Below, piece by piece: positions 7,248 to 14,418 of a DNA stretch of 30,619 nt. The stretch covers positions 1 to 30,619 of the forward strand of contig CAJTLF010000018.1 of assembly GCA_910577555.1 (NCBI GenBank). Reading direction: 5' to 3'. This DNA comes from an uncultured Christensenella sp. GTDB taxonomy: Bacteria; Bacillota; Clostridia; Christensenellales; Borkfalkiaceae. The notes beneath the pieces were generated by a model that saw only the letters and a program-made list of their open reading frames with translations, was not told the DNA's origin and searched no databases. Both the position numbers and the translations under genes were made by a program. Position 1 is the first letter of the stretch; each line of letters starts with the position of its first letter.

Positions 7248-7598
7248 TTACTGTTTTGCAAAGCCAAGGCTTATCAAAATAGCTTTATCCACCTGCGACA
7301 TCGTCGTTTCGTTAAGTTCGCCTATCCTTTCCTTCAGCCTGCGTTTATCCAGCGTGCGAATCTGTTCCAATAAAATAACCGAATCGCGCACGAGCCCGTA
7401 AGCCGAAGAAGGCAGTTCAATGTGAGTGGGCAGTTTGGCTTTATTAATTTTGCTCGTAACCGCCGCCGCGATAACGGTGGGCGAATATTTATTGCCCACG
7501 TCGTTCTGCACCACGAGAACGGGTCTTATACCACCCTGCTCGCTTCCCACTACGGGCGACAAATCGGCGTAGTAAAGCTCTCCGCGCTTAATCGTCAT
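7248..7598 (-). CDS. mazF: MazF/EndoA-type mRNA interferase
   Basis: A 116-residue toxin ribonuclease of the MazF/PemK family, the same length as Bacillus subtilis EndoA (NdoA) and close to it in motif: MTIKRGELYYADLSPVVGSEQGG at the start, GIRPVLVVQND, SPTVIAAAVT and LLEQIRTLDK. The RNA-binding and catalytic Arg25 and Thr in AVTSKI are present. The ATG at 7598 has GGAGAGG at 7 nt; an in-frame start 16 codons upstream would precede the promoter -10 and is rejected. No MazE/EndoAI-type antitoxin frame lies upstream (the neighbour is a cation exchanger) or downstream, so the toxin is unpaired in this window. In Bacillus the antitoxin gene normally sits directly upstream. An AT-rich dyad covers its -10 box. 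Confidence 0.93.
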   Translation of the reverse strand: MTIKRGELYYADLSPVVGSEQGGIRPVLVVQNDVGNKYSPTVIAAAVTSKINKAKLPTHIELPSSAYGLVRDSVILLEQIRTLDKRRLKERIGELNETTMSQVDKAILISLGFAKQ

Positions 7599-7620
7599 AA
7601 TCAACCTCTCCAAGGCAGGG

Positions 7621-7634
7621 TATAATTCATTATA
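7621..7634 (-). promoter_or_regulatory. -10 box and dyad before mazF
   Basis: TATAATTCATTATA is a perfect 6-bp inverted repeat with a 2-nt centre; its right half is the minus-strand -10 box TATAAT (7634-7629). The matching -35 (TCAATA, 18 nt away) is weak, suggesting a regulated or poor promoter. The dyad could be an operator, but AT-rich palindromes arise by chance. Confidence 0.45.
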
Positions 7635-7683
7635 TGTACTGCCCACGATTAATATTGACAGACGAAACGAGTTTTATACTCTT

Positions 7684-8751
7684 TTAATACAATTTAAACA
7701 CGTACAGATTGAGAAAAAGGAAACCGTAATAAGCGATTAAAGCCACGAGCATAATTACGCCCGCAACGCGGGTTATGGATTTACTTTTACCCCAGCACGA
7801 CGCAAAGAGAAGAATTGCCGCGGCAAGACCTACCAAACCGCTGACTATGCCTTCGGTAGTAAATTCAAGCCCGTTAGCTCCCGTGCAAAGCGCGCCGACG
7901 CCGCCTATGAGCAGAATATTAGCTATATTACTGCCTATTATATTGCCCGTGGCTATTCCCACGTCACCCTTGCGGGCTGCGGATACCGAAGTTACGAGTT
8001 CGGGAAGTGATGTTCCGAAAGCGACTACCGTCAAAGCGACTATTTCGGGACTTATTTTAAATACGTCGAGCGCGATAAACTGCGCGGAAGATACTACGAG
8101 TTGCGCCCCGCCGACAACCATACCCAAACCTATTACGGTAAGCAGTATTAAAAACCAGACTTTTTCCTTTAAATTTTCATACCCCGCCTTTATTTTTTGC
8201 CACTTCGTTTCGGGAGCGCGGTCGGTTGCATTGTCGCCGTCGAAGGTTGCCGCAACCGCAGTCGCCTGCTCTAACGCTACTTTGGACTGACGCTTTGCAA
8301 GCAGGATATTATATACCATAAACAGCGCGTAAATGGATAAGAGAATCAGTCCCTCCCACCAGGTAAACACGTTGTCGAACGCGCCCAAAAGCACGAACAG
8401 CGCGCTTGCGAGCATAAGGCATGGCAAATCTATTATGCGGGTAGTCTTTTCAACGGGCAACTTGCATATTACGGCGGAAAGCCCCAGAATGAGCAGAATA
8501 TTTATTATATTGCTGCCGAGTATGTTGCCGACGATAAGCTCTCCGTTACCTGCAAACGCGTCCATCACAGTAACGGCAAGTTCGGGCGCGGAAGTGCCGA
8601 GCGCGACTACCGTGACCCCGATTATAAAGGTGGAAATTTTAAGTTTTTTCGCTATTCCGGATGCGCCGTCCACGAAAAAATCCGCCCCCTTCACCAAAAG
8701 GACGAAACCCAAAAGCAATAAAAATACGTTTAAAACTATTTCTCCCGCCAT
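7684..8751 (-). CDS. CaCA-family cation/Na+ (or H+) exchanger
   Basis: A 355-residue inner membrane exchanger of the calcium:cation antiporter superfamily (YrbG type). The two signature alpha repeats are clear: ALGTSAPEL followed by GNILGSNIINILL in the N half, and AFGTSLPELVTS followed by GNIIGSNIANILL in the C half, in opposite topologies. About ten hydrophobic helices and a charged central loop (roughly residues 155-195) match the family. The ATG has AAAGGTG 5 nt upstream. The gene is preceded by a yybP-ykoY riboswitch and terminator, which in other bacteria senses Mn2+ and controls Mn exporters. By inference this protein exports Mn2+, or Ca2+ under Mn control, rather than acting as a pure Ca2+ exchanger. 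Monocistronic. Confidence 0.93.
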   Translation of the reverse strand: MAGEIVLNVFLLLLGFVLLVKGADFFVDGASGIAKKLKISTFIIGVTVVALGTSAPELAVTVMDAFAGNGELIVGNILGSNIINILLILGLSAVICKLPVEKTTRIIDLPCLMLASALFVLLGAFDNVFTWWEGLILLSIYALFMVYNILLAKRQSKVALEQATAVAATFDGDNATDRAPETKWQKIKAGYENLKEKVWFLILLTVIGLGMVVGGAQLVVSSAQFIALDVFKISPEIVALTVVAFGTSLPELVTSVSAARKGDVGIATGNIIGSNIANILLIGGVGALCTGANGLEFTTEGIVSGLVGLAAAILLFASCWGKSKSITRVAGVIMLVALIAYYGFLFLNLYVFKLY

Positions 8752-8802
8752 ACTACACCTTTTTATATTTTGTGCTACGCACCGTGCGTTTATTCTTATA
8801 TA

Positions 8803-8845
8803 AAAATAAAGACTTCCGGCTTAAATAATTTTAAGCCGAAAGTCT
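8803..8845 (-). terminator. Expression-platform terminator of the riboswitch
   Basis: Minus strand: 16-bp stem with one mismatch (8845-8830 with 8825-8810), 4-nt loop, then TTTATTTTTA. Its 5' arm contains the bases (8842-8835) that would close riboswitch helix P1, so the two folds exclude each other. It probably also ends read-through from the tyrS-nnr operon. Confidence 0.85.
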
Positions 8846-8929
8846 CGTTCCTTATCTCACGAAGGGGTCGCGGCACGATTTTAAAATCGGGGTCTGTTGC
8901 CGCAAGCCTCATAACTACTCCCTTTCAAC
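8835..8929 (-). promoter_or_regulatory. yybP-ykoY (manganese) riboswitch
   Basis: The leader RNA of the exchanger carries hallmarks of the yybP-ykoY class: a closing helix (GTTGAAAG at 8929-8922 with CTTTCGGC at 8842-8835, two G-U pairs), the L1 loop GGGAGTAG directly after it, a pair of internal hairpins (one with CGATTTTAAAATCG, one with CCTT...AAGG), and the 3' motif ACGAGAC. The class senses Mn2+. With Mn bound, P1 forms and takes bases from the terminator, so the exporter is expressed; without Mn the terminator forms. The class call rests on remembered consensus and the matching gene type. The L1 loop has one G fewer than the usual GGGGAGUAG. Confidence 0.85.
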
Positions 8930-8935
8930 GGATTT

Positions 8936-8964
8936 AATATAACAGATAAAATTTACCGTGTCAA
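8936..8964 (-). promoter_or_regulatory. Promoter of the riboswitch and exchanger
   Basis: Minus-strand TTGACA (8964-8959), 17 nt, TATATT (8941-8936). The -35 box is a perfect consensus and lies within the last codons of nnr. Initiation near 8929 puts the riboswitch at the very 5' end of the mRNA. Confidence 0.85.
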
Positions 8965-10386
8965 GCGCGTGACGGCAAAATGCAGATTTTTTATTATATC
9001 CTGCGCGGTGGCGCAATAATCGCCCTTTTCTTCCGACGCGATTTCCGCCGCAACGCCGAGCGAAATACTTGCCGCAACCGCGCCTTCGAACGGGTCAAGC
9101 CCGCGAGCCAGAGTTCCGCACAAAAAACCGGCAAGGATATCGCCGCTGCCGCCCTTTGCAAGAGCCGTAGTTCCGCGGGCGTTGAGAGCGACGCGCCGTC
9201 CGTCGGTGATTACGCTCGTTGCGGATTTTAGCAAAACGGTAACGCCGTATTCTTCGGCAAATTCCTTTGCGTGCATTACGGGATTTTTTAATATTTCTTC
9301 CACAGGCAAACCCGTAAGACGGGAAAATTCGCCGATATGCGGGGTAATTATAACTTTACACTTCTTTCGTTTTAACGCGGCTACGCCGTACTTAGAAAGC
9401 GAATTTAACGCGTCGGCGTCAAGCACGAGCTTGCCTGAATATTCGTCCAGAATATTTTTTATCAGATTGTATAATTCTTCGCTCACTCCCGAGCCGCAAC
9501 CCACCACGATAGCTTCTGCCGATAAGTCGGGGCGTTCGTTATAAATTATCTGCGGAAATTTAACGACCATTGCGTATTTCAGTTTTTCGTCCGTTGCAAG
9601 CTTGAGAAAACCGCAGCCCGACTGTAACGCCCCTTGCGCGGAAAGCACCGCCGCGCCGCAATACGCTTTACTTCCGCAATAGAGCTGTGCCGTACCGTAA
9701 GTTCCCTTGTGCGAATTTCTGCGCCTTTCGGGAAATAGTTGCGCCATATATGCGGGGTAATTCACCTGCGCGTAATTCTTTTCGGGACAAACGATGCCGA
9801 TATCCCGCTTTATAAGTTTGCCGCAAAAGTCAATTCCGTCGTTTAAAAAGTGACCGAATTTGAACTCGCCTATCGCAACCGTTAAAGCGGCTTTAACCGC
9901 AACGCCCGAAATAAGACCGCTATCGCCGTTTAGCCCGCTCGGAATATCTGCTGAAACGACTACCGCTTTTGCGGAATTGATTTGGTTTATAACCGTGGCG
10001 TATTCGCCGACAACTTCGCGCGCAAGTCCCGTACCAAAAAGACAGTCCACGATAATTGCCCCGCATATATCACGCGAATAAGCACCTTTATATCTCTCTT
10101 TTTCGCGTTCGCAGTCGGCAGAATAATTGCCTTCAACCGCATAAACTTTTACGGGAACGCCACGGTTTAAAAGCTCGCGGGCGCACACGAAACCGTCGCC
10201 GCCGTTATTACCCGTACCGCATACTATAAGCACTTCACCGCCCGTTTCGGAGCGGATTTTAAAAACTTCTTCGGCAAGCGCACAGCCGGCTCTCCGCATA
10301 AGCTCTTCAGACCGGACACCCAAGGTATTAATAGTATATTCGTCCGCCGCGCGCATTTGCGCCACGCTTAAAACTCTGTCCGTCAT
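8953..10386 (-). CDS. nnr: Bifunctional NAD(P)HX epimerase / ADP-dependent dehydratase
   Basis: A 477-residue repair enzyme that restores hydrated NADH and NADPH. The N-terminal YjeF_N epimerase domain (about 1-205) has GTGNNGGDG (57-65) and the ADIPSGLNGD stretch. The C-terminal ribokinase-like dehydratase domain (about 215-477) has SHKGTYG (225-231), TPHIGEF (348-354) and the catalytic GSGD (413-416). The two-domain fusion is the normal bacterial form. The start overlaps the birA stop by 4 nt. It is the last gene of the tyrS operon; its final codons contain the -35 box of the next promoter. Confidence 0.95.
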   Translation of the reverse strand: MTDRVLSVAQMRAADEYTINTLGVRSEELMRRAGCALAEEVFKIRSETGGEVLIVCGTGNNGGDGFVCARELLNRGVPVKVYAVEGNYSADCEREKERYKGAYSRDICGAIIVDCLFGTGLAREVVGEYATVINQINSAKAVVVSADIPSGLNGDSGLISGVAVKAALTVAIGEFKFGHFLNDGIDFCGKLIKRDIGIVCPEKNYAQVNYPAYMAQLFPERRRNSHKGTYGTAQLYCGSKAYCGAAVLSAQGALQSGCGFLKLATDEKLKYAMVVKFPQIIYNERPDLSAEAIVVGCGSGVSEELYNLIKNILDEYSGKLVLDADALNSLSKYGVAALKRKKCKVIITPHIGEFSRLTGLPVEEILKNPVMHAKEFAEEYGVTVLLKSATSVITDGRRVALNARGTTALAKGGSGDILAGFLCGTLARGLDPFEGAVAASISLGVAAEIASEEKGDYCATAQDIIKNLHFAVTRLTR

Positions 10387-11063
10387 AATCTTAAAGATAG
10401 CTCCCCCGCGCTTATTTCAAGCATATTGCCGCACTTATTCACTTTTAATCTGCCGTCCGGCAAAATATCAACGGCTGTTACCCGCGTTTCTTCAAGCCCG
10501 TCTTTGAGCGTTACTTCACTGCCCAGCCAATTTATATAAGACTTATAATCTTCAACGGTATATTGCTTTTTCAGGTTGCGGATAAACTGTTTTTTAACAT
10601 TTGAAATATCGAATACCCGCCCTGCGCACTCTTTCATTGTGGTTGCAATGGGCTTTAAATCTTCGGGCAATTCGTTGTTCACGTTTATGCCGCAACCGAC
10701 TATGGAGCGGGTAATTTTATTGCCGCAAAAAGTATTTTCTATCAGCGTGCCGCAAATCTTTTTACCGTTCACAAGCACGTCGTTTGCCCAGCGAATGGTT
10801 GGAGTAATTCCGAAATTTTCAAGCGTTTTACAAACCGCAACGCAAGTATTAATCATTATTTTAAACGCATCGGCGGCGTTAAAATCTTCATAACTGCGGC
10901 TGACGGAAATATATAAGCCGCCTTCGTCCGACGAAAAGCTCCTGCCCTTGGTTCCTTTGCCCGCGCTCTGTCTTTTCGCAATTACGATAAAATCACCGTC
11001 CGCGGCGTGTTCTTTGCAATATTCGTTGGTCGAATTTACGCTTTCAAGTTCAATAATCTTCAT
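10383..11063 (-). CDS. birA: Biotin--[acetyl-CoA-carboxylase] ligase, short form
   Basis: A 226-residue enzyme that activates biotin with ATP and attaches it to carrier proteins such as AccB. The biotin-adenylate loop reads RQSAGKGTKGR (31-41; family RQTAGRGRRGR), followed by IRWANDVLVNGKKICGTLIE (about 90-109) and GCGINVNN. It lacks the N-terminal winged-helix repressor domain, so it is the monofunctional type and should not regulate biotin genes. The start is set at ATG 11063, with GGGG 6 nt upstream; a TTG two codons earlier is less likely. It overlaps the end of recX by 14 nt and nnr by 4 nt. Confidence 0.93.
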   Translation of the reverse strand: MKIIELESVNSTNEYCKEHAADGDFIVIAKRQSAGKGTKGRSFSSDEGGLYISVSRSYEDFNAADAFKIMINTCVAVCKTLENFGITPTIRWANDVLVNGKKICGTLIENTFCGNKITRSIVGCGINVNNELPEDLKPIATTMKECAGRVFDISNVKKQFIRNLKKQYTVEDYKSYINWLGSEVTLKDGLEETRVTAVDILPDGRLKVNKCGNMLEISAGELSLRL

Positions 11064-11667
11064 CGTCAACCCCGAATCCGGACAATGCGTATTTAGCCGT
11101 ATCGTAGCCGTAGCCCTTTGACAAAAGGTATTTGAAGCCCTTGTAAAGGTTCTCTTTGGTGCTTTCCTTACCGCGCATATACTTAGTTAAAACGGCGAGA
11201 GCGGCGTCAGCGTCTTCTTCAATTTCGGCAAGAGCTTCTTCAACGGCTTTCCGTTCCGCACCGCGTTTGAAAAGGTCGTTTTCGATAGCGCGTTTACCCT
11301 TTCCGCTCACGCCCGCCACGTACGCGCGGCAGTAAGCGTAATCGTCCAAAAACTTATAATATTCAAGTTTTTCTATTACGAAATCTGCAACAGCCTGCGT
11401 ATACCCCTTTTTATCGAGATAGTCGCGCACCTGCTTTTTCGTTTTCATTGCGGCGGAAATAAAGTTCATAGCCTTATCGAGAGCCTGACTTTTTTCAGTT
11501 TCAAGCTGAATTTCGTCAAGACGGCTCTTTTCTATCTGCATACCCGTTTTAAGGCGGTATTTCACCGCCACTTCCAGCTTTATTCCGCAGTAAAACACGC
11601 CGTCAACGTAAACGTTGCAACGCTCTTTATCCTTTTTCTGCGGTTCTATTAAAGTAATTTCCGCCAT
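11050..11667 (-). CDS. recX: RecX-family regulator of RecA
   Basis: A 205-residue helical protein of the RecX family, which binds RecA filaments and limits recombination. The recognisable stretch is KTKKQVRDYLDKKGY, followed by VIEKLEYYKFLDDYAYCRAYV. The N-terminal 60 residues form a small beta region as in Gram-positive RecX, and the C-terminus ends in acidic DDEDY. GGGGCGG precedes the ATG. It lies 14 nt after yigZ and overlaps birA. No recA is in the window, as is common when recX is not adjacent to recA. Confidence 0.9.
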   Translation of the reverse strand: MAEITLIEPQKKDKERCNVYVDGVFYCGIKLEVAVKYRLKTGMQIEKSRLDEIQLETEKSQALDKAMNFISAAMKTKKQVRDYLDKKGYTQAVADFVIEKLEYYKFLDDYAYCRAYVAGVSGKGKRAIENDLFKRGAERKAVEEALAEIEEDADAALAVLTKYMRGKESTKENLYKGFKYLLSKGYGYDTAKYALSGFGVDDEDY

Positions 11668-11681
11668 AATTCCGCCCCGAG

Positions 11682-12320
11682 TTATATTTCGAAAGGAAAA
11701 TAATATTCCCTTATTTTATTTACTTCCAGCCTGCCGTTAAGCCTGTTTATAATGCCGTTTAAAAACTTTTCTTCTTCGCTCTTTTTTACCGCAACTACGG
11801 CGTTCACGCGGTCGGAATACTCGACCCTGACAACCGACGCGCCATGCTCCGTGATACCGCGCAAAAGCGCGTCCGCAAGCGGATAGTCGCAGGAAAGCAT
11901 ACTCTCCGCGCAGACCTGAAACTCCGCAATACGGGCGACGGCAAGATTTTCCGCCGTACAACCCGAATAAGCCCGCACCAGCCCGCCCGCGCCGAGCTTG
12001 ACGCCGCCGAAGTAACGCGTTACAACGACCGCCGTCTGCACCAGATTTTTATTTTTCAAGACTTCGAGCATAGGCATTCCCGCCGTTCCCTGCGGCTCGC
12101 CGTCGTCCGAAAAACGCGGAAAATTTCCCGTTATATCGGGGATATATGCGTGGCAATTGTGAGTTGCATCCGAATATTTTTTCGATATTTTCGTTATGAA
12201 TTCACGCGCCTGCTCTTCGCTTTCGACGTGACGGGAAGTGGTTATAAACTTCGACTTTTCGATAATTTTCCGCGTTACGCACTCGCCTGTTACCGAGTAA
12301 TATTTATCAATCATAATCAT
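11682..12320 (-). CDS. yigZ: YigZ/IMPACT-family protein
   Basis: A protein of about 212 residues of the YigZ (YvyE/IMPACT) family. The N-terminal UPF0029 domain is shown by KSKFI, DATHNCHAYI, DDGEPQGTAGMPML and VVVTRYFGGVKLGAGGLVRAY, all close to the family pattern. A smaller DUF1949-type domain follows. Eukaryotic IMPACT inhibits GCN2; the bacterial role is not settled. The start is uncertain: TTG 12326, ATG 12320 and ATG 12314 are all in frame in an ATGATT mini-repeat, and none has a Shine-Dalgarno because the tyrS hairpin occupies that place. The central ATG is chosen. Confidence 0.9.
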   Translation of the reverse strand: MIMIDKYYSVTGECVTRKIIEKSKFITTSRHVESEEQAREFITKISKKYSDATHNCHAYIPDITGNFPRFSDDGEPQGTAGMPMLEVLKNKNLVQTAVVVTRYFGGVKLGAGGLVRAYSGCTAENLAVARIAEFQVCAESMLSCDYPLADALLRGITEHGASVVRVEYSDRVNAVVAVKKSEEEKFLNGIINRLNGRLEVNKIREYYFPFEI

Positions 12321-12326
12321 AATCAA

Positions 12327-12347
12327 AATGCGGCTTTAAGCCGCATT
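12327..12347 (-). terminator. Hairpin between tyrS and yigZ
   Basis: 8-bp stem GAATGCGGC-type repeat (12340-12347 with 12327-12334), 5-nt loop, then only TTTTG on the minus strand. It may be a leaky terminator or an mRNA-stabilising stem. It ends 7 nt before the yigZ start. Confidence 0.55.
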
Positions 12348-12350
12348 CCA

Positions 12351-13535
12351 TCACTTTAAATTTATTTTCAGGTGTACTTTTTTGCCCTTGTGAATTACGT
12401 CGCCGTCGGCAACGGGTTGATTGATATCCGTCACCTTGCCGTCGTTAAGACTCACGCCGCCCTGCTGAATAAGCCGTCTCGCTTCGCCGTTGGACGCGCA
12501 AACGCCCGCCGCAACCAAAACGTTGATTATAGTGGGATTTTCCACGCTTACTTCCTTTTGCGGAAGTTCGCCGCCGCCGCCGAACGCCGCGCGCGCCATG
12601 TCGCGCGCCTTAGACGCCTTTTCTTCGCCGTGAACGAGCTTGGTAAGCTCGTAAGCAAGCACTTCCTTTTTCTCGTTTATGCGGTTATCTTCCCAGTTCT
12701 CCATTTCACGGATTTGTCCGAGCGGGATAAAGGTGAGCATCTTTATGCACTTCATAACGTCCGCATCGTCCACGTTACGCCAGTACTGGTAAAATTCGTA
12801 AGGACTCGTCTTGTTTTCGTCAAGCCATACCGCGCCCTTGGCAGTTTTACCCATCTTCTTGCCTTCACTGTTCAAAAGCAGGGTAATTGTCATGGCGTAA
12901 GCGTCTTTACCCGACTTTTTGCGTATAAGCTCCGTTCCCGCAAGCATATTCGACCACTGGTCGTCGCCGCCGAACTGCATATTGCAACCGTACTTTTCGT
13001 TGAGATACCAGAAGTCGTACGCCTGCATAATCATATAGTTGAATTCGAGAAAGGAAAGCCCCTTTTCCATTCTCTGTTTATAGCACTCGGCACGCAACAT
13101 ATTGTTTACGGTAAAGCAAGCTCCGACTTCGCGCAAAAGCTCGATATAATTCAAATCCAAAAGCCAATCGGCGTTGTTTACAATAATCGCCTTGTCTTTC
13201 CCGAACTCGATAAACCTTTCCATCTGCTTTTTAAAGCAGTCGCAGTTGTGCTGTATGACTTCGGGCGTGAGCATAGAGCGCATATCCGTTCTGCCCGTGG
13301 GGTCGCCTATATATCCTGTGCCGCCGCCGAGTAAAACCACGGGCTTGTTGCCCGCCATCTGCAATCTTTTCATAAGGCATAGAGCCATAAAATGCCCCAC
13401 GTGCAGGCTGTCCGCGGTAGGGTCGAAACCAATATAGAAACGCGCGCTGCCCGCGTTGATAAGCCCCTTTATTTCTTCCGCGTCAGTAACCTGCGCAATA
13501 AGACCGCGATCGGTCAACTCTTCGTAAATACCCAT
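12351..13535 (-). CDS. tyrS: Tyrosyl-tRNA synthetase
   Basis: A 394-residue class I aminoacyl-tRNA synthetase that charges tRNA-Tyr. The HIGH motif is HVGH (45-48), the KMSKS loop is KMGKT (227-231, like the KFGKT of other bacterial TyrRS), the tyrosine-binding GFDPTADSLHVGH is intact, and an S4 RNA-binding domain forms the C-terminus (about 330-394). Length is slightly below the usual 420. AAAAGGAG lies 8 nt before the ATG. A -10 TATAAT (13570-13565) lies about 30 nt upstream but without a good -35. Many Firmicute tyrS genes carry a T-box leader; there is no room for one here. First gene of the tyrS-yigZ-recX-birA-nnr run. Confidence 0.97.
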   Translation of the reverse strand: MGIYEELTDRGLIAQVTDAEEIKGLINAGSARFYIGFDPTADSLHVGHFMALCLMKRLQMAGNKPVVLLGGGTGYIGDPTGRTDMRSMLTPEVIQHNCDCFKKQMERFIEFGKDKAIIVNNADWLLDLNYIELLREVGACFTVNNMLRAECYKQRMEKGLSFLEFNYMIMQAYDFWYLNEKYGCNMQFGGDDQWSNMLAGTELIRKKSGKDAYAMTITLLLNSEGKKMGKTAKGAVWLDENKTSPYEFYQYWRNVDDADVMKCIKMLTFIPLGQIREMENWEDNRINEKKEVLAYELTKLVHGEEKASKARDMARAAFGGGGELPQKEVSVENPTIINVLVAAGVCASNGEARRLIQQGGVSLNDGKVTDINQPVADGDVIHKGKKVHLKINLK

Positions 13536-13589
13536 AGGTTAAACTCCTTTTACAGAATTTTATCATTATATTTTAAATATTGCAAACAA

Positions 13590-13621
13590 AAAAACGGCTT
13601 ATCCAAAGACAAACCGTTTTT
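13590..13621 (-). terminator. Terminator after sigK
   Basis: A 14-bp stem with G-U pairs (13621-13608 with 13603-13590), TTTG loop, followed by a T-run on the minus strand. Located 16 nt after the sigK stop. Confidence 0.8.
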
Positions 13622-13636
13622 ATTTTCCGACGAAGG

Positions 13637-14341
13637 TCAATCGGTGAAAAAATCGTCCTTATTGAGATTTTCCCGCGCCTTTTCTATGGCGCGTTTCTCT
13701 ATGCGGGATATGTACGAACGGGAAATTCCAAGCGTTTTGGCAACTTCTCTCTGCGGAAGCGCGACCCCGTCCACCAGCCCGTATCGCATTGAAAGAATGT
13801 CGAACTCCCTTTCGGAAAGAAAGGTCTTTAACCGCGCCACGAATTTTTCGCGCTGGATACTCTTTTCCACCTGAGAAAATACACTGTCTTCCTTTTCGGA
13901 CAAAAGGTCTATAAGCGTAAGCTCGTTGCCGTCTTTATCCGTACCCACTGGGTCGGTGAGAGACACGTTGTTTTTATGCTTTTTGCCCGAACGCAAAAGC
14001 ATCAAAATTTCGTTTTCTATACAGCGCGCCGTGTAGGTTGCAAGCTGAGTACCCTTACCGTCCTGAAAGGTGTTTATGGCTTTTATCAGACCTATAGAGC
14101 CCACCGAAAGCAGGTCGTCCGTTTCCGCCGCACCGGTATACTTTTTTACAACGTGCGCCACGAGACGCATATTGTGTTTAATTAAAATTTCCTTTGCCTG
14201 AGCGTCGCCCGAACGGGCAAGCGCGAGATATTTCTTTTCTTCTTCGCGCGAAAGCGGTTTGGGGAAAGTGCCTTTATTCTGGATAAGTCCGGTAAAAAAG
14301 AATATTTTTCCGAGCAGTAAATTTAAAAAATCAAAAAACAT
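13637..14341 (-). CDS. sigK: RNA polymerase sporulation sigma factor SigK
   Basis: A 234-residue sigma-70 family factor matching SigK, the late mother-cell sigma factor of endospore formers. It has a hydrophobic N-terminal stretch of about 25 residues (FFDFLNLLLGKIFFFTG) like the pro-sequence removed by SpoIVFB, then FPKPLSREEEKKYL, LIKHNMRLVAHVVKKY, the region 2 SVGSIGLIKAINTF, ATYTARCIENEILM, and a C-terminal helix-turn-helix LGISRSYISRIEKRA. The start is ATG 14341 with AGGAG 10 nt upstream; an ATG seven codons earlier has no ribosome site and overlaps the promoter. The gene is intact, not split by a skin-type element. Its promoter resembles the sigma-E consensus, as known for sigK elsewhere. 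Confidence 0.94.
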   Translation of the reverse strand: MFFDFLNLLLGKIFFFTGLIQNKGTFPKPLSREEEKKYLALARSGDAQAKEILIKHNMRLVAHVVKKYTGAAETDDLLSVGSIGLIKAINTFQDGKGTQLATYTARCIENEILMLLRSGKKHKNNVSLTDPVGTDKDGNELTLIDLLSEKEDSVFSQVEKSIQREKFVARLKTFLSEREFDILSMRYGLVDGVALPQREVAKTLGISRSYISRIEKRAIEKARENLNKDDFFTD

Positions 14342-14362
14342 ACGCCGTTTACTCCTAAACAT

Positions 14363-14392
14363 AGCATATGTTTTCGACTGTTTGTACTATTC
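14363..14392 (-). promoter_or_regulatory. Candidate sigma-E-type promoter of sigK
   Basis: Minus-strand GAATAGT (14392-14386), 15 nt, CATATGCT (14370-14363). Against the Bacillus sigma-E consensus (KMATATT, 13-15 nt, CATACAHT) this scores 6 of 7 and 6 of 8. Initiation would fall just at the AGGAG ribosome site. No sigma-A promoter is evident in this 77-nt gap. Confidence 0.45.
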
Positions 14393-14418
14393 GACAATTT
14401 TTTTATTTTTTATTATTA

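Noticed and set aside
7655..7680. Plus-strand TTGACA with TATACT downstream
   Set aside because: Spacing is only 14 nt and no plus-strand gene follows for several kilobases.
12372..13334. A 320-codon plus-strand open frame
   Set aside because: It lies wholly antisense to tyrS, its product has no family pattern, and the GC-skewed codon use of tyrS explains long open frames on the other strand.
13536..13589. Possible T-box leader for tyrS
   Set aside because: The gap to the preceding terminator is about 54 nt, too short for a T-box, and no T-box motif or antiterminator is seen.
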